20,341 bases of DNA from CAJBLF01 sp041663325 (GCA_041663325.1 JBAZRN010000019.1:1-20341), one strand, 5' to 3'; shown: positions 6,619-14,669, counted from the first letter of the stretch. The notes: generated by a model not told the origin, from the sequence alone. Numbers and translations: made by a program.

Positions 6619-7975
6619 TTAGTCCCTTTTTTGTGTTATAGTAGATAAGTAACCTGTAAGTATTCATCGTGGAATGAAGAAGAGGTAGTTGACCATACTG
6701 TCTTCGAAAACATGAAGAAACATTCACATGATAAGTAGGGAAACTCGTCCTATATTTAGTCATTTCCATATCAGGTATATTATTTGTTCATTGGTATATG
6801 TGTGTACGGCTTTGAAATTTTTTTGTATTTTTTTCGCCAATCGGATGATTTGGAAAACAAATATCGCTCGCAAAAGAAATCATATAGTACCGATATCAAG
6901 CATCAGTTGGATATAATAGTTTTCTGGCAAAATAGTTCCGTTGTGATTTATTGCAGGACCTGATGTCCCTAATCAGTATCCGCTTGGCTGCTCAATGACA
7001 TATTTTATACTGCCAAACTTAGCTTGGATATGCCCTAATGTAGAGGCTCATTTGAGCATACTGAGTCCTACTAATCCAGCCAAAAGAACTATTCATATTC
7101 CCCATGAGAGTTTTCTATGACTCCTGATTCGTTGGATATTTATTATCGCTAGACCGACGATTCATCAAATAAAAGCTGTCCTGGAAAGCGTTAGTATTAT
7201 TGCTAAAATCCATAGCATAATTATTGAACTATTGATGATAGTCGTTTTGTTCGCTATAAAAAATCCTTTGATGTTGGTAAATTTTTGCTTGAGAAAGAAT
7301 ATCACTGCTGGTAAAAACGCAATCAAAAAATATCCATAATTATTCGGTCAGGAAAATATTCATTGTCGTCTTGATGTGCCTTGGTATCAGGTTAAATAGT
7401 AGATTGGCGGTTTGACTCAGAATTTAAAATCATTCAATGGTCCATATCCGATGTGAAGGAAAAAATCAGGTCGTATAAATTTTAATCCTTGTCGGAGAAA
7501 TCAAACGATGAGTGTGGTAATCAGTAAGTATTTTAGAAAATTGAGAATTTTTTGGACGCCATATCAAATCCCTCTGCCTTCGGCATCTCCCTTTGTCAAG
7601 GGAGAATAATTGGAATCTTTTTTATTTCGGATATGTCCGATGAAGGTTGCGGAGAGGAAGATGAAGAGATAGAGGAGTCCATATTTGATTCCTACGAAAA
7701 TGTCATATTCATTTCCCTTTGAGTAATGAGATACCTACACCGAAGAGTATAATGATAATGAACGTGATTCGTGGTCGTTTCCATGTTTTGAGATATATTT
7801 TAAGTGTTCTGAAGTTCGCTAAACTTATGATAACGAAAAAAAGTAGCCAAATAGCATCTCTTCCAAGCGCTGGTAATTGCGGATAAGCTCATCCTAGTAC
7901 GCCATATCCGATAACAGTGACGAAGATATGATAGAGCACTACAAATATCAAAAACACTTTCAAAAATTTTATCAT
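6619..7975 (-). pseudogene. O-antigen ligase / polymerase-like membrane protein, frameshifted
   Basis: A multi-pass membrane protein of the Wzy_C (O-antigen ligase) group, which joins or polymerises surface polysaccharide on the outer face of the membrane. ATG 7975 opens a frame with three membrane helices ending GVGISLLKGK. One extra base at about 7711 shifts the frame: the family-like sequence resumes as EYDIFVGIKYGLLYLFIFL and runs 363 residues to TAA 6619-6621. Without the shift the product would be about 451 aa, normal for the family. Typical motifs are present: GPNNYGYFLIAFLPAV, LSRTAFIGGIVGLA, HNGTILPENYYIQLMLDIGTIGFLL, and HVFEDSMVNYLFFIPRG. If read without correction, the first frame stops at 7622-7624. 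Residues from about 7568-7607 (PLTKGDAEGRG) derive from a dispersed palindromic repeat. A sequencing error is possible. Confidence 0.75.
7568..7607. repeat. Palindromic repeat inside the O-antigen-ligase gene
   Basis: Contains CTCCCTTTGTCAAGGGAG, an inverted repeat, preceded by CTGCCTTCGGCA. It is 39-40 bases long and open in the downstream coding frame. Related blocks with CTTTGTCAAG or CCCCTTTGGCAACGGGG occur in murC (2231-2256) and in the pyruvyl transferase gene (9359-9379). Confidence 0.65.
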
Positions 7976-8040
7976 AGAAGTCACTAATGATAAACATATA
8001 TCATGAATATATGTGTTCGTAAAATAAAAACAATGGAAAA

Positions 8041-8079
8041 TTAGCTTGAAGCTTAAAGCTTAAAGCCCGAAGCTAATTT
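8041..8079. repeat. Intergenic copy of a repeat also present inside murC
   Basis: TAGCTTGAAGCTTAAAGC at 8042-8059 is identical to 1971-1988, which lies in the murC coding sequence. Here the block is also part of an inverted repeat (TTAGCTT at 8041-8047, AAGCTAA at 8070-8076). Confidence 0.75.
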
Positions 8080-8130
8080 ATGTTATTAAAAAGTAGTTGA
8101 AAATTGAGGATTAAAAGATACATTTTAGCT

Positions 8131-9024
8131 ATGAAACTTAGTATTGTCATCCCGACGAGAGGAGATCAGAATATGAAAAATATTGCTGAATGTTTGCAGA
8201 GGCAGACCTTCAAGGATTTTGAGGTACTTTTTGTGGTAGACAGAAAAATTACAAATTACGAATTACGAATTGCGAATTACGAATTTTTGAAACAGCGTAA
8301 TGTCCGTTGTATTACCAATATGACACATGATATTACCTATAATAACGCAAGCGCATTGAGAAATATTGGTATCAAAGAAGCGAAAGGACAATTTATTCAA
8401 CTGATGGATGACGACGAATGGTTCGAAGATGATTATTTAGAGAAGTCGCTCATGTTGTGGGATGAATATCACGTTACCTTCAAAAAAGATTTTGTTCTTA
8501 CACCGACCTTGATGTATAGGAAAACGTGAGTAATTCAGAATCAATGATTTTCTCATTTTAGTTATCTCTTATCGAGACCGATTCCCCAGAGAGTATGAAA
8601 TAAAAAACGAGACTATATTCAAATGTATTCGTGAAATTCATTACTTGCTCCCGCACATATCTTCAAGAAAATCCTTTTTGATGAACAACTAGATTTTGTC
8701 TATGAAGACTTGGATTTCTCGTATAGAATTCATCTCGCTGGCTATCCAATTGTTGTTCTTCGTGACTTAAAAATATATCATATGGAGAGAGATAAAACCA
8801 AACTTGAACAGGCATGGGTAGGCAATGAATATTCTGCTTATAGAAAAGCAAAACATAGAATGCTCTTCGTCAAAAAATATGGAACTCCGCCCCAGAAAAT
8901 ACAATTTTATCTGCTTGGATTTCGAGGTCAACCTTTACGGCTTATGCTGAAGGTATTCTTCTATGCGAAGTGAAAAGAAAAATGAAAGCTTATCAAGGCG
9001 ATTTGGAGATGAACATTTGTGTAA
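8131..9024 (+). CDS. Family 2 glycosyltransferase
   Basis: A GT-A fold enzyme that transfers a sugar from a nucleotide-sugar in surface polysaccharide synthesis; 297 aa, cytoplasmic or membrane-associated. The N-terminus MKLSIVIPTRGDQNMKNIAECLQRQTFKDFEVLFVVD is the standard GT2 start. The metal/nucleotide-binding acidic motif is IQLMDDDEWFEDDYLE at about residues 88-104. A second acidic motif, VYEDLDFSYRIHLAG, lies near 190. The ATG at 8131 is chosen because the family fold begins there; a TTG at 8104 in frame is less likely. Residues 41-53 (TNYELRIANYEF) come from an ATTACGAATT-type simple repeat inserted in frame. TGA codes Gly at about nine places in the second half. The neighbours are O-antigen ligase and pyruvyl transferase genes. 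Confidence 0.88.
8251..8287. repeat. ATTACGAATT repeat inside the glycosyltransferase gene
   Basis: Four tandem-like copies of AATTACG / AATTGCG. The array is in frame and encodes TNYELRIANYEF between the second strand of the GT2 fold and the next helix. Confidence 0.8.
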
Positions 9025-9099
9025 CTTTAGAAGTTTAGGACTTTAGATGCTTAGAATTTTAGATATTTAGAAATATTTGGTTATATCGTAGTCTGTAGT
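9025..9099. repeat. AT-rich TTTAGA-word spacer between convergent genes
   Basis: Words such as CTTTAGAAG, TTTAGGAC, TTTAGATG, TTAGAATTT, TTTAGATA and TTTAGAAAT recur. The words resemble those of the 6349-6608 minisatellite. No clear terminator hairpin is seen for either convergent gene. Confidence 0.45.
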
Positions 9100-10134
9100 C
9101 TACGTGTTCAATAGTCTAATCATTTCCTGCATTTTGAGGATTTTTTTTTGGTATGGATACACTCTTGTTTTTACTCCTAAGAAATTTGCGATCAAAAATA
9201 AATGTAGTCTGCTGCTTATTACCATATTTGCTCAAGCGAGCGTTTTTACAAAATAATCGAAATCATTTTCTCGATCCAATATAGTAAATCGCTGATTTTT
9301 TATTTCAGCTCATTTTTTTATTTTCTGCGCGTATCTTATATCGTTGTAATACTCACCTTCCCCTTTGGCAACGGGGACATACATCACTTCACATCATTGA
9401 TTGTAAAGCTTTTTGACGTCTTTGATGATTTCTGGAAGAAATTTTTCTGCATTTTTATTGAGATTGACAACGACATAGTTCTTTGTGACAAGTGACCCCG
9501 GCATCCCGAGGGCAGGCGAGTGACGAGTTGTAGGTAACGATTCATTAATTTTTTTTCGATCATATGCGAAAAAGCTTGTGTCCATAAAAAATTCTACATT
9601 ATCAAATCCGTATTTTTTTAATTCGTGAACAGTATCATTATCTCTTGCGAAGATGCGTTTCGTTTTTTTTAGGATGAACCTGAAGAGGAGTCTGTTGATG
9701 ATTTTTTTTGGCACTTGTATTCATCCCATCAAATAACGAGGTTTTTTCATGACAGGAAGAAGCGATACCAATCGATATCGATAGGAGTTTTTATTCTCCT
9801 CGGTTATGATTTCTCCTCAGCCGATAATTACTGCATCAGCTTTTTTGTATAATTTTCGCTCTTTCAGTTTTCCTTGGCGGATATATTTTACCCGGGTGCG
9901 AATGCCTTTGGGTATCTCAGTTACGAAGGTGATTTTCGTTACATCTATAAACTGGCTGAAGAACTTTTTGAGCCATTCAGGATCGTAAGCAGCGATGATT
10001 ATTTTTTTCTTTTGCTCAAGAAGTAATTTTACTGTTCATAGCAAAATCAGCTCGTCCCCTAGATTTTTATAGGATCGATTGCCGACGATGAGAATATGTT
10101 TTTCTGGGATGTTTAGTTTGTTGGTAACTTTCAT
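9100..10134 (-). CDS. Polysaccharide pyruvyl transferase family protein
   Basis: A CsaB/PS_pyruv_trans-type enzyme that adds a pyruvyl ketal to surface polysaccharide from phosphoenolpyruvate; 344 aa. The N-terminal nucleotide-binding-like region is HILIVGNRSYKNLGDELILLGTVKLL, with the characteristic NxGDE. The motif AVIIGGGEIITEEN follows at about residue 115, its first Gly coded by TGA. The middle has GGIQVPKKIINRLLFRFILKKTKRIFARDNDTVHELKKYGF (the RD/S block), and the end has ANMVISSRLHLFLIANFLGVKTRVYPY, the RLH motif. CsaB-type proteins help anchor S-layer or cell-wall proteins, which would fit a large secreted protein at 16569-19769, but that link is inference. Two repeat-derived stretches lie in frame (near 9488-9527 and 9359-9379). 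Confidence 0.85.
9488..9527. repeat. Repeat-derived in-frame insert in the pyruvyl transferase gene
   Basis: Contains CCCGGCATCCCGAGGG and CGAGTGACGAG (9517-9527). The 11-mer also occurs in murC at 2259-2269 beside another palindromic block. On the coding strand it gives TRHSPALGMPGSLVTK, which looks unlike the surrounding family sequence. Confidence 0.5.
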
Positions 10135-10147
10135 ATGTATGTATTAC

Positions 10148-10179
10148 GTAAAAAGGACTACTATGGTATAGCAGTCCTT
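10148..10179 (-). terminator. Rho-independent terminator after the 868-aa gene
   Basis: A 12-bp stem with one G-T pair, AAGGACTGCTAT and ATAGTAGTCCTT on the minus strand, three-base loop, then five T. It begins 24 bases after the stop of the minus-strand gene. The plus strand has a weaker T-rich tail, so it may be bidirectional. Confidence 0.85.
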
Positions 10180-10202
10180 CATTTTTATTCAAGTGAAATT
10201 TT

Positions 10203-12809
10203 TTATGCTGTTGCTTTTTGTTTCCAGAATTTAAGTGTATTGAGATAGGTGCAGTATTCCTTTTTGTAGGTCTCTAATATTGGAGAAATTTCTTTGAGTG
10301 ATCCTCCCATACCTGCAGATACGATTTCCGTATCGAATTTGAATAAGCTTGGATCAGCGAACTCTATGTCTCCTCATGGAGTAGAGATATGGAACGGTTC
10401 TGCAGTAGTCGCTTCTTTATCTTTGCAAAGTTTTTTGATATAGTTTGTAAGGCTTGCCGCCTTGAAGAGTTCGTAGTAACTGCTGAATGATGAAGGTGTA
10501 AATCCTTTGAGTGATTTCTTCTCGAGATTGATAGTGGATGTCTGATCATAGGTTTTGAATGTTATCTCTGATCATGCCCCTGTAAGATCTATTTTTTTAT
10601 CTGCGTTCGGCATCTTATTATAGAAGGTATTGATGGCTAAGAGAAGCTCTTCTTCCTTTTCAGTATTGCCATTGGCAATCGTTTTGATTTTATCTTTGAG
10701 TCATGTATTATCTATCACGATTGTTTCTTTGTAAAATACATCTCCTCTTGCATCAAGATCTTTTAGATCATCAATATCTTTACCTTCTCTAATATATTTT
10801 TCTACGAGATATTGTGTTTCAGAATTCAATTTATTATATTGTTTTTCTTCCATATATTCTGCTACTGATGCTAATCTTGCTATAGATTCGCTTGCAGTTT
10901 CATTAAATTTTTTATCTTTATTGCTATCATCTTGTATGTTATCCCAACTGGTACCCATACCTTCGAGTGCAAGGTCTATCATATGTTTATCGTCATTTTT
11001 TCCAATAGACTCAAGAAATTCGGCACCTGCCGTATTCTTTTTAGATCAATTTTTGAATATATTTACTAGTGTTTCGTATTTGTCTGGATCGATTTTCATA
11101 TGATTATCATCTTTAACTAAGAGTTCTTTCATCTCTCCATAATTCAGTCCATTGAATACTGCTGTTGCTCATGGGAATCATTTACTATATTTGATGCCTG
11201 TTTCTGCTTTTTCTATTTTGCTTGTTGTTTTATCTGTGGTTTCAGCTCCTGCTCCTCGTCAAAAAAGATTAGATACTTTTTCTGGAAGCGCACCTCATTT
11301 GAAAAGGCTTGATGGTCATTCTCCTGTTCGTGCTTGCGATCAGAAAATAAGTGCTGTAGGAATGCCTAATCGTGCCCGATTTGCTGAATCATATACTCCT
11401 GTTTTCTTTTCTTTATCACTTTTAAATACCATTTTAAATGCGCTAGAAAGCATTTTCCATCATAAGAAAATCGCACCACCAGTAACAGCTAGGTTTCCAA
11501 CTCCTGACCAGAATTGTTTTTGTTCTGGTTTCATATTTGTTTGATCGAGTCAGTATTTACTTAATCCATTTATTCCTCATTTTTTAAATGCTTCTCCTGC
11601 ACTACTATATCTACTTGATGTATATTCTGTTTGTTTTTTAATATCATCCTTTTCTATTGTGGCTGTTCATATTGATGTTTTTGTGTTTTTTACATTTGGT
11701 GTTTTACTTGCTTCTTTATTAGCTTTTTCATATTGTGCAGGTGTGGGTTTTATATTCATTAATGCGCAAAATTCTTTTGTATTTGTTGGTACAAATGGAT
11801 TTTCTGATGGTTTAAATGTATTTGGGTTGTTCATTACTTTGGTGAGATATTCTTCTAGTTTTTTTAAATCTTGGCTTAATTCTTGCCTTTTGGCTCCTGT
11901 AAGTTTCAACTCATCTAAAATTGCATATTCATTATTTACTTTTTTGAGCGCTTTATTTAATTTTTTGGCGTCTGATTTGTCGTATCCTATGATTTCGAAA
12001 TATGGCGTAGTATCTGCTTGTTCGAGAATGATTTCATTTCTAGCAAGGATGAAATCAGGAGCTTCTTTACTTAAACCTAGATCTTCTATTTTGTCGCTTA
12101 ATTGTTTAAGCGTCATCTTCATGTCCATTGCATTTACATCATCCATCTCAACTGTTTTCACTTCTTGTTTTTTTCGATCAATGGAATATTTTTTGTCTTT
12201 GTTGTTTGCTAATCGCTCTATTTGTTCTTTGATTTTTTTAAGTTCTTTGAGACGTCTCTTGATCTCTGTTTTCTGTATTTTTCGAAGTCCTTTGTCTTTT
12301 CTATCATACTTGGTATTGAAAATCCATCATGAAGTTTCAGACTGTGCGAGATCTTTCTCTTGTTCGTAAAAGGCAATCAGTCTTTCTACTTTGTATTTTA
12401 CGTTTTCTATATCTGTTGCTTTTTCTACAGATGTTTTTACTTTGCTGATGTTTTCTTTGAGTAAGGCAAGATCTTCCTGTGTTTTAGTTTTGATGTATTC
12501 AAGTTTCAACCCTTGAATTCTAATCAGTACTTGCTCTTCTGCCGTTCGTTTTTCTTTTTCTCATATTTCTGTATAAATTTTTTGTATCCAGTTTACTAGA
12601 TTTATCTCTCCATTTATTGCAAATTTATTCTCGCCATTGATGGTGAATATATATTTTTCTTTATCTTGTTTTATTTTTGTGTCAGAAAAAATGTCATCAA
12701 CTTTATTAATGGCTAATTCTGCTTTGAATTCATCGAATGTATACACGGTTTTATTGCTCTTCTCTCATTCAACTGCTTGTTGTATAGGGAGCTCTTTGGT
12801 TGTTAACAT
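10203..12809 (-). CDS. Large hypothetical protein, 868 aa
   Basis: I do not recognise this protein. ATG 12809 follows a good promoter (12842-12870), and TAA 10203-10205 is followed by a strong terminator, so it is a single-gene unit. The first 400 residues are Lys/Glu-rich and predicted helical, with likely coiled coils (ISKVKTSVEKATDIENVKYKVERLIAFYEQEK and RLKELKKIKEQIERLANNKDKK are typical). One likely membrane segment lies near residues 435-458 (AVTGGAIFLGWKMLSSAFKMVF), followed by a Gly-rich, weakly hydrophobic stretch (LGIPTALIFGSQARTGE). The last 350 residues are soluble and mixed. There is no signal peptide, and fewer than 20 in-frame TGA codons are read as Gly. Domain order suggests a cytoplasmic coiled-coil part tethered to the membrane. 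Function unknown. Confidence 0.8.
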
Positions 12810-12841
12810 CGTTATAATTTATATAAAACTTTGTACATCTA

Positions 12842-12870
12842 AGTATACCCACAACCAAAAGAATTACCAA
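12842..12870 (-). promoter_or_regulatory. Promoter of the 868-aa gene
   Basis: On the minus strand: TTGGTA (12870-12865), 17-base spacer, TATACT (12847-12842). Predicted start near 12835, about 26 bases before ATG 12809, with no ribosome-binding site. Confidence 0.6.
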
Positions 12871-12941
12871 AAAACTTGCGCTAAATAAAAAAAAGAGGTT
12901 GACAAAAATCTCAAAAGTTGTTGAATCTGTATTTTTGTTAC

Positions 12942-13541
12942 CTATTCGTTGAGTGAAAGCTCTTTTTTGAGGGTATTTTCAAATTCTATAGCTTTTTCTG
13001 GGGAAAGCTTCTCGGTGAGATGATAATAATCTGTTATGTGCGTTAATAACTTCGTAAATTCTTGTTTGTCTATACTAATATTGTCATGATATTTTGGCAA
13101 TAACGATTTTATATAATGTATATATCTGGTTAGATCTATGTTTCCATCGAAAACAAAGATATCTTGATAGAATGATTCTAGTCCCAATTCTTTGATTTCA
13201 TTTTGATAAAATGGTACAAACATCCCTACAACAACTATAGTATTCATACTTTTTCTCAAATGGACAAGATCTGTTTCTTCATGTCTGGTTTTGAAAAATG
13301 TATGATATATCTGTTTTAGCAGGTGATCGTTTCTGATGTCTTTGAGCAAAAATGTAAGAAATTTGGCAAATTTGCTATTGGTTGATTTATCGTTTTTGAT
13401 CTCTTGTCCTACTTGTTGGGCTTTTTTTTGGTCTGCTTGGACTCTTCTCACTGCTTCTTCCGTTACTTTGTTGGTATCTTCTCTGACTTGTCCTCAGGTA
13501 TTGATATCATCTAATCCACTACCTCCTATTTCATCTGTCAT
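12942..13541 (-). CDS. Hypothetical protein, 199 aa
   Basis: I do not recognise this protein. The chosen start is ATG 13541 (MTDEIGGSGLDDINTGGQV). The frame stays open to another ATG at 13667, but that would abut the 5' end of tRNA-Ser on the other strand and overlap its promoter, so it is less likely. The first 50 residues are acidic and polar with a Q/K-rich helix (RRVQADQKKAQQVGQEIKND). The rest is helical, with a weakly hydrophobic part (MNTIVVVGMFVPFYQNEI) near residue 100 and an acidic/basic end (EKAIEFENTLKKELSLNE). The gene ends 132 bases before the 868-aa gene, in the same direction. TGA is used once as Gly. Confidence 0.65.
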
Positions 13542-13599
13542 TGTTTTTACTAATGAGTAAAAATTGCTTATTAATGCTTGGAAATGTATACTTTTGTTC

Positions 13600-13627
13600 T
13601 TGAAATTCAACAGTAATTGTATATACA
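13600..13627 (+). promoter_or_regulatory. Promoter of the tRNA-Ser / tRNA-Met cluster
   Basis: TTGAAA (13600-13605), 16-base spacer, TATACA (13622-13627); TACAAT at 13624-13629 gives an alternative 18-base spacer. It would start about 35-40 bases before tRNA-Ser. Confidence 0.55.
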
Positions 13628-13667
13628 ATCACCACACGATTTTTTTTGTTGTATCAAAAATACTCAT

Positions 13668-13754
13668 GGTGAGGTGGATGAGTGGTCGAAGTCAGCTCAC
13701 TGCTAACGAGTCGTACGAGTAATCGTACCGCGGGTTCGAATCCCGCCCTCACCG
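13668..13754 (+). tRNA. tRNA-Ser (anticodon GCU)
   Basis: An 87-nt class II tRNA. The acceptor GGTGAGG pairs with CCTCACC, and the discriminator is G. D arm TGGATGAGTGGTCGAAGTCA, anticodon loop CTGCTAA gives GCU (reads AGC/AGU), a long variable arm TCGTACGAGTAATCGTACC follows, and the T arm is GCGGG-TTCGAAT-CCCGC. The anticodon stem has one A-C mismatch next to the loop. No CCA is encoded. Confidence 0.93.
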
Positions 13755-13762
13755 AATGCAAT

Positions 13763-13845
13763 GGCTCTGTAGCTCAGCTTCCCGATAGATCGGAATTTCA
13801 CTTTGTTACAGGTTAGAGCGTCCCGATATATCGGGAAGGTCGGGA
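13763..13845 (+). pseudogene. Degenerate tRNA-Met fragment with two palindromic inserts
   Basis: Compared with intact tRNA at 14104-14177: GGCTCTGTAGCTCAGCT is retained, then about 31 foreign bases beginning with TTCCCGATAGATCGGAA (13779-13795), then GGTTAGAGCG, then TCCCGATATATCGGGA (13821-13836) in place of the anticodon arm, then AGGTCGGGA, after which similarity ends. The acceptor 3' strand and T arm are absent. The fragment lies 9 bases after tRNA-Ser and 25 bases before the GIY-YIG gene. Confidence 0.8.
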
Positions 13846-13870
13846 ATTTCAAATATTAACATGATGACGT

Positions 13871-14113
13871 ATGCTCTGATATGTGTATATTCTTGAAATG
13901 AGAAATGGAAAATACTATGTTTGAAGTACAAATGATGTACAAAGAAGATTTGTTGAACATCAAGGATGAAAAGTTATTTCAACAAAGAATAATAGGCCAC
14001 TACAACTTTTGTATTATAAAACATTTACTACAAAAGAAGAAGCACATACAAAAGAATTATGGTTAAAAAAACAAAAAAGTAAAAAAGTGGTTCAAGAATT
14101 TATGGCTCTGTAG
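13871..14113 (+). CDS. Single-domain GIY-YIG nuclease linked to tRNA-Met
   Basis: An 80-aa GIY-YIG domain: GYVYILEMRNGKYYVGSTNDVQRRFVEHQ-type core, then ISTKNNRPLQLLYYKTF and KEEAHTKELWLKKQK. The YVG is at 16-18 (Gly coded by TGA), R26, H30, and the likely catalytic Glu at 62, the same positions as in the 77-aa protein at 3777-4010. ATG 13871 is the first start that gives the domain; two more TGA-coded Gly lie near the N-terminus and after H30. The last four codons, ATG GCT CTG TAG, overlap the first 10 bases of the intact tRNA gene at 14104, so the stop codon is part of the tRNA. Upstream is a tRNA-Met fragment. The two proteins differ clearly in sequence, so this is not a recent duplication. 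Confidence 0.83.
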
Positions 14114-14177
14114 CTCAGCTGGTTAGAGCGCGTCTCTCATAAGGACGAGGTCGGGAGTTCGAGTCTCCTTGGAGCCA
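14104..14177 (+). tRNA. tRNA with anticodon CAU (elongator Met, or Ile2)
   Basis: A complete 74-nt cloverleaf: acceptor GGCTCTG and TGGAGCC, D arm TAGCTCAGCTGGTTAGAGC, anticodon arm CGTCT-CTCATAA-GGACG, variable AGGTC, T arm GGGAG-TTCGAGT-CTCCT. It lacks the initiator features (the stem has no GGG/CCC triple) and resembles elongator tRNA-Met. A CAU anticodon modified to lysidine (Ile2) cannot be excluded from sequence. The first bases overlap the GIY-YIG gene. Confidence 0.9.
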
Positions 14178-14210
14178 AAGACATGAAAATCACTATAATA
14201 AAAAACAACA

Positions 14211-14266
14211 GGTTAGAGCGTCCCGATCTATCGGGAAGGTCGGGAGTTCGAGTCTCCTTGGAGCCA
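14211..14266 (+). repeat. tRNA-Met 3'-fragment copy 1, anticodon arm replaced by palindrome
   Basis: Starts at the D-loop (GGTTAGAGCG), then TCCCGATCTATCGGGA (14221-14236) exactly where the intact tRNA has its anticodon stem-loop, then AGGTCGGGAGTTCGAGTC and the acceptor 3' end to GGAGCCA. The preceding 32-base spacer, ending in CACTATAATAAAAAACAAC, is repeated before copy 2. Confidence 0.9.
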
Positions 14267-14299
14267 AAGACATGAAAATCACTATAATAAAAAACAACT

Positions 14300-14355
14300 G
14301 GTTAGAGCGTCCCGATCTGTCGGGAAGGTCGGGAGTTCGAGTCTCCTTGGAGCCA
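14300..14355 (+). repeat. tRNA-Met 3'-fragment copy 2
   Basis: Same structure as copy 1, with one difference in the palindrome (TCCCGATCTGTCGGGA, 14310-14325). The 32-base spacer before it is identical to that before copy 1. Confidence 0.9.
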
Positions 14356-14383
14356 GATGAAAAAAAATAAAGTAAACTTAACA

Positions 14384-14439
14384 GGTTAGAGCGTCCCGAT
14401 CTATCGGGAAGGTCGGGAGTTCGAGTCTCCTTGGAGCCA
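14384..14439 (+). repeat. tRNA-Met 3'-fragment copy 3
   Basis: Same structure as copy 1, palindrome TCCCGATCTATCGGGA at 14394-14409. The preceding spacer is different (AT-rich, GATGAAAAAAAATAAAG). Confidence 0.9.
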
Positions 14440-14495
14440 AATTAAAAAGAACACCGTCATTCAAAAATAGCTTTATTTATTATTACTCTACTATC

Positions 14496-14669
14496 ATGGC
14501 CAAAAAAAAGTGATGAAGAATCGTTGTAGCGATGCAATGCAAAGAATGTGGAAAAACCAATTATCACACGAGTATAAACAAGACAAATACTCAGAAATTG
14601 GAATTGACAAAGTATTGTAAACAAGACAAGAAAAAAACAGCTCACGTATCAAGAGAAAAATTGAAATAA
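14496..14669 (+). CDS. rpmG: 50S ribosomal protein L33
   Basis: A 57-aa protein of the large ribosomal subunit. The start MAKKKGGRIVVAMQCKECGKTNYHTSINK fits L33; the two Gly after the lysines are both TGA codons. The zinc ribbon is incomplete: CKEC supplies two Cys but the second half reads YCKQDKK, where most zinc-type L33 have CxxC. The end KTAHVSREKLK matches the common K(K)HTxHRExK tail. It lies 56 bases after the last tRNA fragment and ends before a hairpin pair leading to rpsP. Confidence 0.92.

Noticed and set aside
6602..6632. GGGG...TCCC hairpin before a T-run after the minisatellite
   Set aside because: The stem is only 3-4 pairs with a G-T, and it overlaps the stop of the minus-strand gene, so it is too weak to call a terminator.
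8104..8131. TTG start at 8104 for the glycosyltransferase
   Set aside because: The GT2 fold starts at MKLSIVIP (ATG 8131); the extra nine residues add nothing recognisable.
11659..12369. A 236-codon plus-strand reading frame
   Set aside because: It is antisense to the 868-aa minus-strand gene, is low-complexity (Phe/Ser/Leu-rich) and has no family features. It is open only because the sense strand is Lys/Glu-rich.
13542..13667. Longer start (ATG 13667) for the 199-aa gene
   Set aside because: It would begin directly against the tRNA-Ser 5' end and cover the tRNA promoter; the extra 42 residues have no clear pattern.
14104..14439. Regular repeats with spacers that could suggest a CRISPR array
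   Set aside because: The repeats are tRNA-derived, start at the tRNA D-loop and keep the T arm; two of the spacers are identical and no cas genes are present.
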